Shown here: positions 8,322-17,020 of the stretch, in pieces
Layout: the number at the start of each line of letters is the position of its first letter
How positions within the stretch are numbered: the first letter of the stretch is position 1
From: Pseudomonadales bacterium
Lineage (GTDB): Bacteria; Pseudomonadota; Gammaproteobacteria; Pseudomonadales; Ketobacteraceae
Direction of reading: 5' to 3'
DNA: 64,000 bases
Assembly: GCA_020062665.1 (NCBI GenBank)
Contig: JAGUVW010000035.1
Location: 1-64,000 of the forward strand
The notes under the pieces: model-generated
Seen by the model: only the letters and a program-made list of their open reading frames with translations
What the model was told of the DNA's origin: nothing
Database searches by the model: none
Made by a program: the position numbers and the translations under genes

Positions 8322-9130
8322 CCGCCGTGACACTGCAAAACCTTTCTGTTGAACGCGGTGCCCAGCGCGTGCTGAATGCCATTTCCCTGCAGATTGCACG
8401 TGGCGAGCTGTTCGGCCTGATCGGCCCCAATGGCGCGGGTAAAAGCAGCCTGCTGCAGGCGGTGGCCCAACTGATTCCCAGCACCGGCATGCTGCAGTTC
8501 AACGACGCCGATGCCCGCGCGCTAACACCGCGGCAGCGGGCAAAACAATTGGCCTACCTGGGCCAGGGCGATCAGGTGAGCTGGCCACTGCCGGTGGAAG
8601 ATTTTGTGGGACTCGGGCGCATTCCGCATCAAAGCGGCTGGCAGAACCGTCGGCGTGACGACGACAACCGGGCTGTGTCTGCCGCCCTGCAACTCACCCG
8701 GCTGGAGCCATTGCGCACCCGCCCGCTGAATCAGCTATCCGGTGGAGAACGCGCCCGGGCACGACTGGCCCGCGCACTCGCGGTGCAGGCACCGTTGTTG
8801 CTGGCAGACGAGCCAGTGGCGTCCCTCGATCCCTTTCATCAACTGAGCGTGATGACATTGCTGCGGCGACAGTGCGAGCTGGGCCACACCGTGGTGGTGG
8901 TGCTGCACGATCTCACCCTGGCCAGCCGCTTTTGCGATCGCCTGTTGTTGCTGCACAAAGGCCGCGCCGTCGCCTGCGGCACGCCTCGCACAGTGCTGAC
9001 ACCGAAACATCTGCAGCAGGTGTATCAGGTGCAGGCCATGGTGGGTGAACACCAGCAGCAGCCTTTTGTGGTGCCGTGGGTGTGTCAGGTGTCGATGACA
9101 CCGGAACATATAGAGAAGGAAACATCATGA
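8318..9130 (+). CDS. ABC transporter ATP-binding protein (BtuD-like)
   Basis: A 270-residue ATPase with all motors of an ABC importer: Walker A GPNGAGKSS (about 36-44), Q-loop region YLGQGDQVSW, signature LSGGERARARLARAL, Walker B LLLADEPVASLD and switch His in VVVVLHDLTLA. The ATG at 8318 overlaps the permease stop, and the open frame upstream of it runs inside the permease and is not coding. It should energise the BtuF-like/BtuC-like importer for corrinoids. The substrate is inferred from the operon. Confidence 0.93.
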   Translation: MTAVTLQNLSVERGAQRVLNAISLQIARGELFGLIGPNGAGKSSLLQAVAQLIPSTGMLQFNDADARALTPRQRAKQLAYLGQGDQVSWPLPVEDFVGLGRIPHQSGWQNRRRDDDNRAVSAALQLTRLEPLRTRPLNQLSGGERARARLARALAVQAPLLLADEPVASLDPFHQLSVMTLLRRQCELGHTVVVVLHDLTLASRFCDRLLLLHKGRAVACGTPRTVLTPKHLQQVYQVQAMVGEHQQQPFVVPWVCQVSMTPEHIEKETS

Positions 9131-9501
9131 CAGCAGTACTGGTGGTCTGCGAAACCTGCGGCTACGACGAACAACAACCCGACGCAGTACGGCCGGGCGA
9201 GCGACTGGCGCAAGCGCTGGAAGCACAGCTGGCATCATCACCCGCTGACGACACCGTGCCACGCCTGCAGCGGTTTCGTTGCCTGATGGCGTGTAAACGG
9301 CATTGCGTGGTGCAACTGCGGGCGCCCGCGAAAATCGGTTACGTGATCGGGGATTTCGTGCCTGATGCCGCTGCGGTAGCAACGCTGCTCGACTACAGCC
9401 GCCAATATCTGCAATCGGAATCCGGGCAGGTTCCCTACAAGGAATGGCCGGACGGCATCAAGGGCAAGTTCATAGCGCGCATTCCGGTGATCGAACCGTA
9501 A
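9127..9501 (+). CDS. DUF1636 family metal-binding protein
   Basis: A 124-residue small protein of the DUF1636 family, which recurs in cobalamin gene clusters and is suspected of binding a metal or iron-sulfur centre. Cysteines sit in VVCETCGYDEQQ (Cys8, Cys11) and in FRCLMACKRHCVVQL (three Cys spaced C-x4-C-x3-C). The pattern resembles thioredoxin-like 2Fe-2S ferredoxins. The ATG overlaps the ATPase stop (ATGA). Its role in B12 synthesis is not established; context suggests cobalt handling or redox support for corrin adenosylation. Confidence 0.82.
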   Translation: MTAVLVVCETCGYDEQQPDAVRPGERLAQALEAQLASSPADDTVPRLQRFRCLMACKRHCVVQLRAPAKIGYVIGDFVPDAAAVATLLDYSRQYLQSESGQVPYKEWPDGIKGKFIARIPVIEP

Positions 9502-9514
9502 ATCTGGAGACATC

Positions 9515-10585
9515 ATGACTCAACCAAGCCCCAAAATCCCCGCCACCATCGTCACCGGCTTTCTCGGCAGCGGCAAAACCACGCTGCTGCGTCACCTGCT
9601 GCAAAATGCCGGTGGCCGCCGCATCGCCGTGATCGTGAATGAGTTCGGCGAACTCGGTATCGACGGCGACATCCTGCGCGGTTGCGGCATCGGCTGCGAT
9701 GAGGATGGCGCACCGCAGGAAGGCCAGCTCTACGAACTCGCCAACGGCTGTGTCTGCTGCACCGTGCAGGAAGAATTCTATCCGGTAATGCGTCAGTTGA
9801 TCGAACGGCGCGCCGACATCGATCACATCCTGATTGAAACCTCCGGCCTGGCGCTGCCCAAGCCGCTGGTGCAGGCTTTCAACTGGCCCGAGATCAAGAA
9901 CGCCTGCACCGTGGACGCGGTAATCACGCTGGTGGACGTGCCCGCCACCGCCGCTGGGCAATTCGCGGCGAATCCCGAAGCTGTCAACGAGCAGCGCCTG
10001 GCTGATCCCAATCTGGATCACGAATCGCCGCTGCATGAATTGTTCGAAGATCAACTCTCGGCCACCGATCTGGTGGTGCTGAGCAAAACCGATCTGGTGG
10101 ATGACAAGGCCCGCGCCGACGTGGAAACGCTGGTGCGCGCGGAAATTCCTCCCCAGGTGAAGATCGTGGCCACCAGCCAAGGCAAACTCGATGTCGAGCT
10201 GCTGCTGGGTTTGAATCGTGCGGCGGAAGACAACATTCACCAGCGCACCAGTCATCACGACAATGAAGACGAGGATCACGATCACGACGAATTCGATTCC
10301 GTGGTGGTGCAACTGCCCGTGGTGGACAAACAGAAACTGCTCGACACACTGCAACAACTGGTGCGCGATCACACCATCTTCCGCGTCAAAGGTTTTGTCG
10401 CCCTGGCAGACAAACCCATGCGCTTACTAGTGCAGGGCGTAGGCAACCGGTTTGAAAGCTACTTCGACCGGCGCTGGCGCACCGACGAAACACCCGCTAC
10501 CCAACTGGTGCTGATCGGGCAGGATCTGCAGGCTGTTGCATTGCAATCCGCGCTGCAGCAGGCCGCGCTGGCGGACATTGGCTGA
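9515..10585 (+). CDS. cobW: CobW-type GTPase metallochaperone
   Basis: A 356-residue COG0523 G3E GTPase of the CobW group, thought to deliver cobalt to the cobaltochelatase. P-loop GFLGSGKTT (15-23), the metal-binding Cys motif CVCC (79-82) and the G4 motif LSKTDLVD are all visible. A His/Asp-rich linker (HHDNEDEDHDHDEFDS) lies near residue 245, followed by the CobW C-terminal domain. A good RBS (GGAG) precedes the ATG, 13 bases after DUF1636. Its stop overlaps the cobN start by one base. The location next to cobN favours CobW over zinc-type paralogues. Confidence 0.93.
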   Translation: MTQPSPKIPATIVTGFLGSGKTTLLRHLLQNAGGRRIAVIVNEFGELGIDGDILRGCGIGCDEDGAPQEGQLYELANGCVCCTVQEEFYPVMRQLIERRADIDHILIETSGLALPKPLVQAFNWPEIKNACTVDAVITLVDVPATAAGQFAANPEAVNEQRLADPNLDHESPLHELFEDQLSATDLVVLSKTDLVDDKARADVETLVRAEIPPQVKIVATSQGKLDVELLLGLNRAAEDNIHQRTSHHDNEDEDHDHDEFDSVVVQLPVVDKQKLLDTLQQLVRDHTIFRVKGFVALADKPMRLLVQGVGNRFESYFDRRWRTDETPATQLVLIGQDLQAVALQSALQQAALADIG

Positions 10586-13500
10586 TGCATCTGCTGGCGG
10601 CGCAACCCGGTGGTTTTGTCGAGGACGAAGCGGTCATCACCCGCCTCGACCAGACACCTGCCGACATCGTGTTGCTGAGCGCGGCGGACACCACCCTGGC
10701 GCTGCTGGCAGCGCAGTACGCACGACTGCAGCAGCAGAATGAAACCTCCACGCTGCCCTCGCTCCGGCTGGCCAACCTGCTGCACCTGCGCCAGCCCGCC
10801 TCCGTAGATCTCTATCTGGACGACGTGCTGCAGCACGCGCGGCTGATCATCATCGATCATCTGGGTGGCGAAAGTTACTGGCCCTACGGCACCGAGCGCG
10901 TGGTGGAACTGTGTCGTGCGCGCAACATTCCACTGGCGATGTTTTCCGGCGACACCACCGAAGACACCAATCTGCTGCTGAAAAGCACCCTCGCGCAGGA
11001 GGACTGCCGCACACTGTGGCGCTACCTGCGGGAAGGCGGTGCGCTCAACGCGCGGGAGATGCTGCGTTTTGTCAGCGCGCGATTTTTTGCCCGCGCACTA
11101 CCGTATGCCCCGCCCCGCCCGCTGCCCGCCATCAGCATCTACCACCCGGCGACGGAGCTGGGCACGCTGGCAGACTGGCAGGCACAGTGGCACCACGACG
11201 CACCTGCGGTTGCCGTGCTGTTCTACCGTTCCCATCTGCAGGCCGGTAACACCAACGTGTTCCAGCATCTGTGCGAGCAACTGTTGCAACAAGGAATGAA
11301 CCCACTGCCACTGGCGCTGGTGTCGCTGAAAGATTCACTGTGCGTCGACACCCTGCGCCAGTTGTGCCGCGACAGCAACGTGCGCCTGATCCTGAACACC
11401 ACGGCATTCTCGCAGGGCAATATCGATGCGCCGGATGATCAGATGGCACTGCTGGATGATGTGCCGGTGCTGCAACTGATTCTGAGCGGCGGCAACGAAA
11501 CCCAGTGGCGCGAAGACGCCCAGGGCCTGGCACCCCGCGACATCGCCATGCACGTGGCGTTGCCGGAAGTGGATGGCCGCATCATCACCCGCGCGGTGAG
11601 TTTCAAGGGGCTGGATTATCACTGCGCGCTGACCCAAACCGAAGTGGTGCAATACCAGCCCCAGCCGGAACGCATCGCGTTTGTGGTGGAATTGGCGCGC
11701 CGCTGGTGCCGCTTGCGATCACTGCTTAACGCGGAAAAAAGGCTGGCGCTGATCCTCGCCAACTATCCCACCCGCGAAGGCCGCCTGGGCAATGGCGTGG
11801 GACTGGATACGCCGGCATCGGTGATCGGCATCCTGCAGCGACTGCGTGCGCAAGGTTATTGCGTCGAAAATGTTCCCGCCAATGGCGACGCGCTGATGCG
11901 TCAGCTGAAACAGGGCATCACCAATGATCCGGATCAGTGGCCACTGCGACCTGCGCTGCAAAGTCTGGCACTGGATGACTACCTGCATTTTTTCCACCAG
12001 CTGCCACAGCAAAATCAGCAGGCGATTGTTGAGCGCTGGGGGGCACCGGAAAACGATCCCATGCTGCGCCAGCGCCGTTTCATGATCGCGGGGATCCGCT
12101 GCGGCCGGATTTTTGTCGGCATCCAGCCGGCGCGGGGTTACCACCTCGATCCGCTCGCCAACTATCACGATCCCGATCTGGTGCCGCCTCATTATTATCT
12201 GGCGTTCTACTGCTGGCTGCGCACGCAATGGCAGTGCGATGCCATCGTGCATGTGGGCAAGCACGGCAATCTGGAATGGCTGCCCGGCAAAAGCGTGGCG
12301 CTGAGCGAATGCTGCTGGCCCGATCTGGTTTTCGGCCCTCTCCCCCATCTGTATCCATTCATCGTCAACGATCCTGGCGAAGGCACGCAGGCGAAACGAC
12401 GCGCGCAGGCGGTGATCATCGATCACCTGATGCCACCCCTCACCCGCGCGGAAAATTTCGGTGCAACCCAGGATCTGGAACGGCTGGTGGACGAATACTA
12501 CGAGGCCCTGAGCCTGGATCGCACCCGCGCCAACCTGTTGCGCAAGCAGATCCTGCAGCAGGCGTTGCAGCAGAATCTGCACCGGGATCTGGGATTGGCC
12601 GCACCCACGTCTGCCGAAGAAGAACAGCAGCTGCTGAACCGCACCGACGCCTATCTGTGCGAACTGAAAGAAAGCCAGATCCGCGATGGCTTGCATGTGT
12701 TCGGCCAATCGCCCACCGGCGTGCAATTGCGCGACACCCTGCTGGCGCTCGCCCGCTACCCCGTGGGCAATGGCAGCGGTGCCGATGACAGCCTGCTGCG
12801 GGCGCTGGCAAACGATCTGCGGCTTTGCTCGGGCGACACCGATTTCGATCCGCTCGACGCCGCCTGGGAAACACCCTGGAATGGCCCACGCCCTGCACTG
12901 CTGCAACGCATCAGCGATACCCCCTGGCGCACGCAGGGTGACACGCGGGAACGGCTGGAGTGGCTGGCACTGCAGGTGCTTGAAACAGGCTTGCCACCCA
13001 TCAGCGTGCAGCCTACCTCGGTTGATGGCGCGCCGATTGAATCCTGCATTCGCGCTGACGATTCCGCTACGAATATAGATGCCGAAAACTGGCCTCACAC
13101 TCACGCCGTGCTGCAACGCATTCAACAACAAGTGCAACCGGCGCTGTTGGCCTGCGGCGAACAGGAATTGCATCACCTGATGCGCGGACTCGCCGGCCGC
13201 TTCGTACCACCTGGCCCCAGCGGTGCGCCATCCCGCGGCAGGCCCGATGTACTGCCCACCGGCCGCAATTTCTATTCCGTGGACACCCGCGCCATTCCCA
13301 CACCCACCGCCTGGCAAGTGGGCGCAAAATCCGCCGCCATCCTGATCGAAAAATTCCAGCAGGAAAACGGCGACTATCCTCGCGCCATCGGCCTGTCAGT
13401 GTGGGGCACTGCCACGGTGCGCACTGGCGGCGACGACATCGCCCAGGCATTCGCATTGATCGGCGTCAAACCCAAATGGGCCAACGGCAGTCACCGGGTA

Positions 13501-14469
13501 ATGGATTTCGAAATCCTGCCGATGTCACTGCTGGAGCGTCCGCGCATCGACGTGACACTGCGGGTGTCAGGATTTTTCCGCGACGCCTTCAGCAACGTGA
13601 TCAAGCTGTTCGATGCAGCAGTGCAGGCGCTGGCAGAACTCGATGAGCCCGACGATATCAATCCGATTCGCGCCCGCATCCAGCGTGAAACCGCGCAGCT
13701 GGTGACACAGGGCATTGATGCAACCAGCGCGCGCCGACAGGCCGGCTACCGCATTTTTGGCAGCAAACCCGGCGCCTATGGTGCTGGACTGCAGGGGCTG
13801 ATCGACCAACGCAATTGGCAGGACGACAGCGACCTTGCCCGCGCCTACCTGAACTGGGGTGGCTACGCCTATGGCCAGCAGGATTACGGCACCGACGCAC
13901 AGCCGCAATTCGCACACCGCCTGACGCACGTCGATCTGGTACTGCAGAATCAGGACAACCGTGAGCACGATCTGCTGGATTCCGACGATTACTACCAGTT
14001 TCAGGGCGGCATGACGGCAGCCGTGCGTCATCTCAGCGGCACACAACCGCAGATTTATTTCGGCGATCACAGCAACCCGCAATCACCGAAACTGCGCTCG
14101 CTGGAACAGGAAATCAGTCGCGTTGTGCGCGCCCGCGTCACCAATCCCAAATGGATTGATGGCGTGAAACGTCACGGCTACAAAGGCGCTTTCGAAATGG
14201 CGGCCACGGTGGATTACCTGTTTTCCTACGACGCCACCGCGCGGGTCGTGCGCGACGATCAATACGCCGCCGTCACCGACGCGTACGTCAACGACACCGC
14301 AAACCGCGATTTCCTGCAGCAACACAATCCGGACGCGCTGCGCGATATCTGCGAGCGCCTGCTGGAAGCGATTCAGCGTGGCCTGTGGCAACAACCCGGA
14401 CACTACCAGTCACAGCTGGAACATCATTTACTGCTTGCGGAACAGCATCTGGAAGGCACCACACCATGA
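10585..14469 (+). CDS. cobN: Cobaltochelatase large subunit CobN
   Basis: A 1294-residue protein of the CobN/BchH family. CobN is the large, substrate-binding subunit of the ATP-dependent aerobic cobaltochelatase, which puts cobalt into hydrogenobyrinic acid a,c-diamide. Conserved blocks include AIVHVGKHGNLEWLPGKSVALSE (near 555-575), YPFIVNDPGEGTQAKRRAQAVIIDHLMPPLTRAE, and in the C-terminal third GRPDVLPTGRNFYSVDTRAIPTPTAW and RIFGSKPGAYGAGLQGLI. Length is normal for CobN. It lies between cobW and the ATPase subunit, each junction overlapping, which supports one complex. The open frame on the opposite strand of up to 532 codons is a shadow. Confidence 0.96.
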   Translation: MHLLAAQPGGFVEDEAVITRLDQTPADIVLLSAADTTLALLAAQYARLQQQNETSTLPSLRLANLLHLRQPASVDLYLDDVLQHARLIIIDHLGGESYWPYGTERVVELCRARNIPLAMFSGDTTEDTNLLLKSTLAQEDCRTLWRYLREGGALNAREMLRFVSARFFARALPYAPPRPLPAISIYHPATELGTLADWQAQWHHDAPAVAVLFYRSHLQAGNTNVFQHLCEQLLQQGMNPLPLALVSLKDSLCVDTLRQLCRDSNVRLILNTTAFSQGNIDAPDDQMALLDDVPVLQLILSGGNETQWREDAQGLAPRDIAMHVALPEVDGRIITRAVSFKGLDYHCALTQTEVVQYQPQPERIAFVVELARRWCRLRSLLNAEKRLALILANYPTREGRLGNGVGLDTPASVIGILQRLRAQGYCVENVPANGDALMRQLKQGITNDPDQWPLRPALQSLALDDYLHFFHQLPQQNQQAIVERWGAPENDPMLRQRRFMIAGIRCGRIFVGIQPARGYHLDPLANYHDPDLVPPHYYLAFYCWLRTQWQCDAIVHVGKHGNLEWLPGKSVALSECCWPDLVFGPLPHLYPFIVNDPGEGTQAKRRAQAVIIDHLMPPLTRAENFGATQDLERLVDEYYEALSLDRTRANLLRKQILQQALQQNLHRDLGLAAPTSAEEEQQLLNRTDAYLCELKESQIRDGLHVFGQSPTGVQLRDTLLALARYPVGNGSGADDSLLRALANDLRLCSGDTDFDPLDAAWETPWNGPRPALLQRISDTPWRTQGDTRERLEWLALQVLETGLPPISVQPTSVDGAPIESCIRADDSATNIDAENWPHTHAVLQRIQQQVQPALLACGEQELHHLMRGLAGRFVPPGPSGAPSRGRPDVLPTGRNFYSVDTRAIPTPTAWQVGAKSAAILIEKFQQENGDYPRAIGLSVWGTATVRTGGDDIAQAFALIGVKPKWANGSHRVMDFEILPMSLLERPRIDVTLRVSGFFRDAFSNVIKLFDAAVQALAELDEPDDINPIRARIQRETAQLVTQGIDATSARRQAGYRIFGSKPGAYGAGLQGLIDQRNWQDDSDLARAYLNWGGYAYGQQDYGTDAQPQFAHRLTHVDLVLQNQDNREHDLLDSDDYYQFQGGMTAAVRHLSGTQPQIYFGDHSNPQSPKLRSLEQEISRVVRARVTNPKWIDGVKRHGYKGAFEMAATVDYLFSYDATARVVRDDQYAAVTDAYVNDTANRDFLQQHNPDALRDICERLLEAIQRGLWQQPGHYQSQLEHHLLLAEQHLEGTTP

Positions 14470-15527
14470 ACACAGGCTCACCGGCTTTTCCCTTTAGCGC
14501 CCTGCACGGCCAATCCGATCTGCAAACCGCTTTGTTGCTGGCGGCCATCGATCCGCTGATCGGCGGCGTGCTGATTCAAGGCCCCCGCGGCACCGCCAAA
14601 TCCACCAGCGCCCGCGCGTTGGCGGATCTGCTGCCGCAGGGTCAGTTCGTCAATCTTCCGCTGGGCGCCAGTGAAGAACAGCTGATCGGCAGCCTGGATA
14701 TCGAAGCCGCGTTGCAGAATGGCCGCGTGGATTTCCGCCCCGGCCTGCTGGCCCGCGCCCACGACGGCGTGCTGTACGTGGATGAAGTGAATCTGCTGGC
14801 GGATCATCTGGTAGATCTGCTACTGGACGTAGCCGCCAGCGGTATCAATCATATCGAGCGCGACGGCATTTCCCATCGCCATGAAGCGCGCTTCGTGCTG
14901 GTGGGCACCATGAATCCCGAAGAAGGCGAACTGCGTCCACAGCTGCTGGATCGATTTGGCCTGATGATCGCACTGCCCGCACAACTGGACGCGACGACAC
15001 GACAACAGATCGTGCGCACGCGCCTGCAGTTCGATGCAGATCCGCGGGCGTTTCTTCTGCAGGCTGAACCGCAGCAACAGAGTTTGAGACAACAAATTCT
15101 GGCCGCCCGTCAACGGCTGGCGCAGTTGCACTTCTGCGATGCTCTTCATCAGCAGGTGAGCGAACTGTGTTGCGCTGCCCAGGTGGAAGGAGTGCGGGCG
15201 GATCTGGTTTTGCTGCGCGCCGCGCGGGCGCACGCAGCGCTGCAACAGCGTGACATGATCTGCGCGCAGAATATAGAAGCCGTCGCAGAATGGGCGCTGG
15301 CCCATCGCCGTCAGGCGCCAGCGGAATTGACCAATGCACGCTCACAGAGTGCGCCGGATGCATCCGCAAGCGACAACACTGACGGGCAATCCCGCAACCG
15401 GCCGAACGCGAACACCAGTGCCACACCAGCAGCGCAGCCCGAGAATCCCTGGGGCGCATTACCTGCCGAACCGACACCCATTCTGCCACTCAATTCCGTG
15501 CGTCCGCTGCCGCTAAAAAAGCCCTGA
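14466..15527 (+). CDS. ChlI/BchI-type AAA+ ATPase subunit of the cobaltochelatase
   Basis: A 353-residue AAA+ protein of the magnesium-chelatase I subunit type. Walker A is GPRGTAKST (39-47), Walker B GVLYVDEVNLL, and the following NHIERDGISHRHEARFVLVGTMNPEEGELRPQLLDRFGL carries the insertion and sensor 1 regions of ChlI. The last 45 residues are Pro/Ala/Thr-rich and look disordered. In species without CobS/CobT, a ChlI-like ATPase plus a ChlD-like VWA protein beside cobN is believed to power cobalt insertion. The start is the ATG overlapping the cobN stop. Confidence 0.9.
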   Translation: MNTGSPAFPFSALHGQSDLQTALLLAAIDPLIGGVLIQGPRGTAKSTSARALADLLPQGQFVNLPLGASEEQLIGSLDIEAALQNGRVDFRPGLLARAHDGVLYVDEVNLLADHLVDLLLDVAASGINHIERDGISHRHEARFVLVGTMNPEEGELRPQLLDRFGLMIALPAQLDATTRQQIVRTRLQFDADPRAFLLQAEPQQQSLRQQILAARQRLAQLHFCDALHQQVSELCCAAQVEGVRADLVLLRAARAHAALQQRDMICAQNIEAVAEWALAHRRQAPAELTNARSQSAPDASASDNTDGQSRNRPNANTSATPAAQPENPWGALPAEPTPILPLNSVRPLPLKKP

Positions 15528-15559
15528 CACGGCAGCCACAGCCTGGCCAACTGGCTGCC

Positions 15560-16219
15560 GTGATCACTCATCAGGGCGCACAGCAAACGGATACACGCAA
15601 TGGCGCGCCCGGCGGCGCCATTCACTGGCCGCGCACGCTGGCGCAGAAAAGCGATCAACCATTCGCACATCAGCACCTGCGCTACCAACGTCGCCGAACC
15701 CGCGCCGATGCGCTGCATTGCCTGGTACTGGATTGTTCCGCTTCCATGCTGGCGGGCCGTAATCTGGCACTGGCGAAAGGTTTACTGCAGCACTGGGCGC
15801 AACAGATCTATCGCCAGCGAGCGCACCTGTGCGTGATTGGATTTGCTGGCGGCGATGTTCGCGTTCTGCAAACGCCGCGCAAAGCCACCCGCATCAATGA
15901 ACACTGGATCACCGCGATCCGCGGTGGTGGCAGCACGCCGGTGCGGCAAGGGCTGCATCAAGCCGATCAGATACTGGCCCAGGCCCGCAGCAAAAATCCC
16001 CGTCTGCACACTGCCCTTTGGCTGCTGACAGACGGCCGTTTTCCCGATCTGCCGCCGCGCCCGCACCATGCGGACACCTGCGCGGTGGTGGATTTCGAAA
16101 ACGCCCCGGTGCGCCTGGGGCGAGCACTGCAACTGGCGCAACACTGGCAGGGCAACTACGCCCCTGCGAGCGAATTCCTCCACCCTCACTCACACAAAGG
16201 ACATCATCATGCACATTGA
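15560..16219 (+). CDS. Stand-alone VWA-domain protein (ChlD-like C-terminal domain) with His-rich tail
   Basis: A 219-residue protein whose core is a von Willebrand A domain: the MIDAS motif DCSAS is at 58-62, GGGSTP gives the distal Thr, and LLTDGRFPD a further loop. It corresponds only to the C-terminal third of ChlD/BchD (about 600-700 residues); the AAA-like and acidic parts are absent. It likely partners the ATPase upstream in driving CobN. The C-terminus ends HPHSHKGHHHAH, a likely cobalt or nickel buffer. The GTG at 15560 is the only start I found; the frame is open further upstream with Arg/Lys-rich residues but no standard start codon. It overlaps the next gene by 11 bases. Confidence 0.8.
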   Translation: MITHQGAQQTDTRNGAPGGAIHWPRTLAQKSDQPFAHQHLRYQRRRTRADALHCLVLDCSASMLAGRNLALAKGLLQHWAQQIYRQRAHLCVIGFAGGDVRVLQTPRKATRINEHWITAIRGGGSTPVRQGLHQADQILAQARSKNPRLHTALWLLTDGRFPDLPPRPHHADTCAVVDFENAPVRLGRALQLAQHWQGNYAPASEFLHPHSHKGHHHAH

Positions 16220-16889
16220 ACCCGGCATCGTCAGCGGCGCCAAAATGCTGCTCAGCTACGGCACCGCACTCACCGCTTTCGGCCTCACCGCCAAATTCGC
16301 CCTCGACGGAATGAAAAGGGACGGCATCGGCGCACTGCTGATCCGCAGCCTGCTCAGCACCATGCTGGTATTCTGCTTTTTCGAAGTGTTTCCGCACCAT
16401 CCCATCGGCGTATCAGAAGTGCATCTGATTCTGGGCACGACGCTATTTCTGTTGTTCGGCGCACCCGCAGCCGCCATTGGACTTGCAGGTGGACTGCTGG
16501 TGCAAGGCATTTTTTTTGCGCCATTCGATCTGGCGCAATACGGCATCAATGTCACCACATTGCTGGCACCACTGTTCGGCATTCATCTGCTGGCGAAAAA
16601 AATCATCCCGGAGAATACCGCCTATGTGGATCTGACCTACGCACAAACCCTGCAGCTGTCAGTCGCCTATCAAGGCGGCATCGTGGCCTGGGTGGCGTTC
16701 TGGGCGTTCTACGGTCAGGGCTTTGGCGCCGACAATCTTGCCAGCGTGGGCAGCTTCGGCCTGGCGTACATGAGCGTGATACTAGTGGAACCGCTGATCG
16801 ATCTGAGTGTGCTCGCAGGCGCAAAAGCGCTGCATTCGTTGAAGGGTTCAATGTTCGTGGAAAAGCGGCTGTATCAGGCAGCCGCATAA
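16209..16889 (+). CDS. CbiM-like cobalt permease
   Basis: A 226-residue inner-membrane protein related to CbiM/NikM, the substrate-specific component of energy-coupling-factor cobalt importers. It begins MHIEPGIVSGAKM; in CbiM the free N-terminus and His2 bind the metal, and this N-terminus keeps that arrangement. About six hydrophobic segments follow, with FFEVFPHHPIGVSEVHLILG and LFLLFGAPAAAIGLAGGLLVQ matching the family core. No CbiN, CbiQ or CbiO gene is nearby, so it may act alone or with distant partners. The ATG at 16209 lies inside the last codons of the VWA gene. Last gene of the operon. Confidence 0.82.
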   Translation: MHIEPGIVSGAKMLLSYGTALTAFGLTAKFALDGMKRDGIGALLIRSLLSTMLVFCFFEVFPHHPIGVSEVHLILGTTLFLLFGAPAAAIGLAGGLLVQGIFFAPFDLAQYGINVTTLLAPLFGIHLLAKKIIPENTAYVDLTYAQTLQLSVAYQGGIVAWVAFWAFYGQGFGADNLASVGSFGLAYMSVILVEPLIDLSVLAGAKALHSLKGSMFVEKRLYQAAA

Positions 16890-16904
16890 GGAAAGCAACA
16901 TAAC

Positions 16905-16935
16905 CGGAATCCGGCATGCACCGCGCCGGATTCCG
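16905..16935 (+). terminator. Hairpin closing the cobalamin operon
   Basis: Arms CGGAATCCGGC (16905-16915) and GCCGGATTCCG (16925-16935) are perfectly complementary, with a 9-base loop, 15 bases after the stop of the CbiM-like gene. No long T run follows, so a classic intrinsic terminator is not certain; it may instead protect the 3' end. Confidence 0.6.
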
Positions 16936-17020
16936 CCGCTAAATTGCCAGAGCGAACAACGACACTGCGCCTGTCTGCAACATCCTGCGCAAACACAATC
17001 CGCGATGTCTTTCGGCTGCC

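Noticed and set aside
11719-13317. Long open frame on the minus strand opposite cobN
   Set aside because: It is a shadow of CobN in GC-rich DNA; the translation is Gly/Gln/His-rich without domains, while the plus strand matches CobN throughout.
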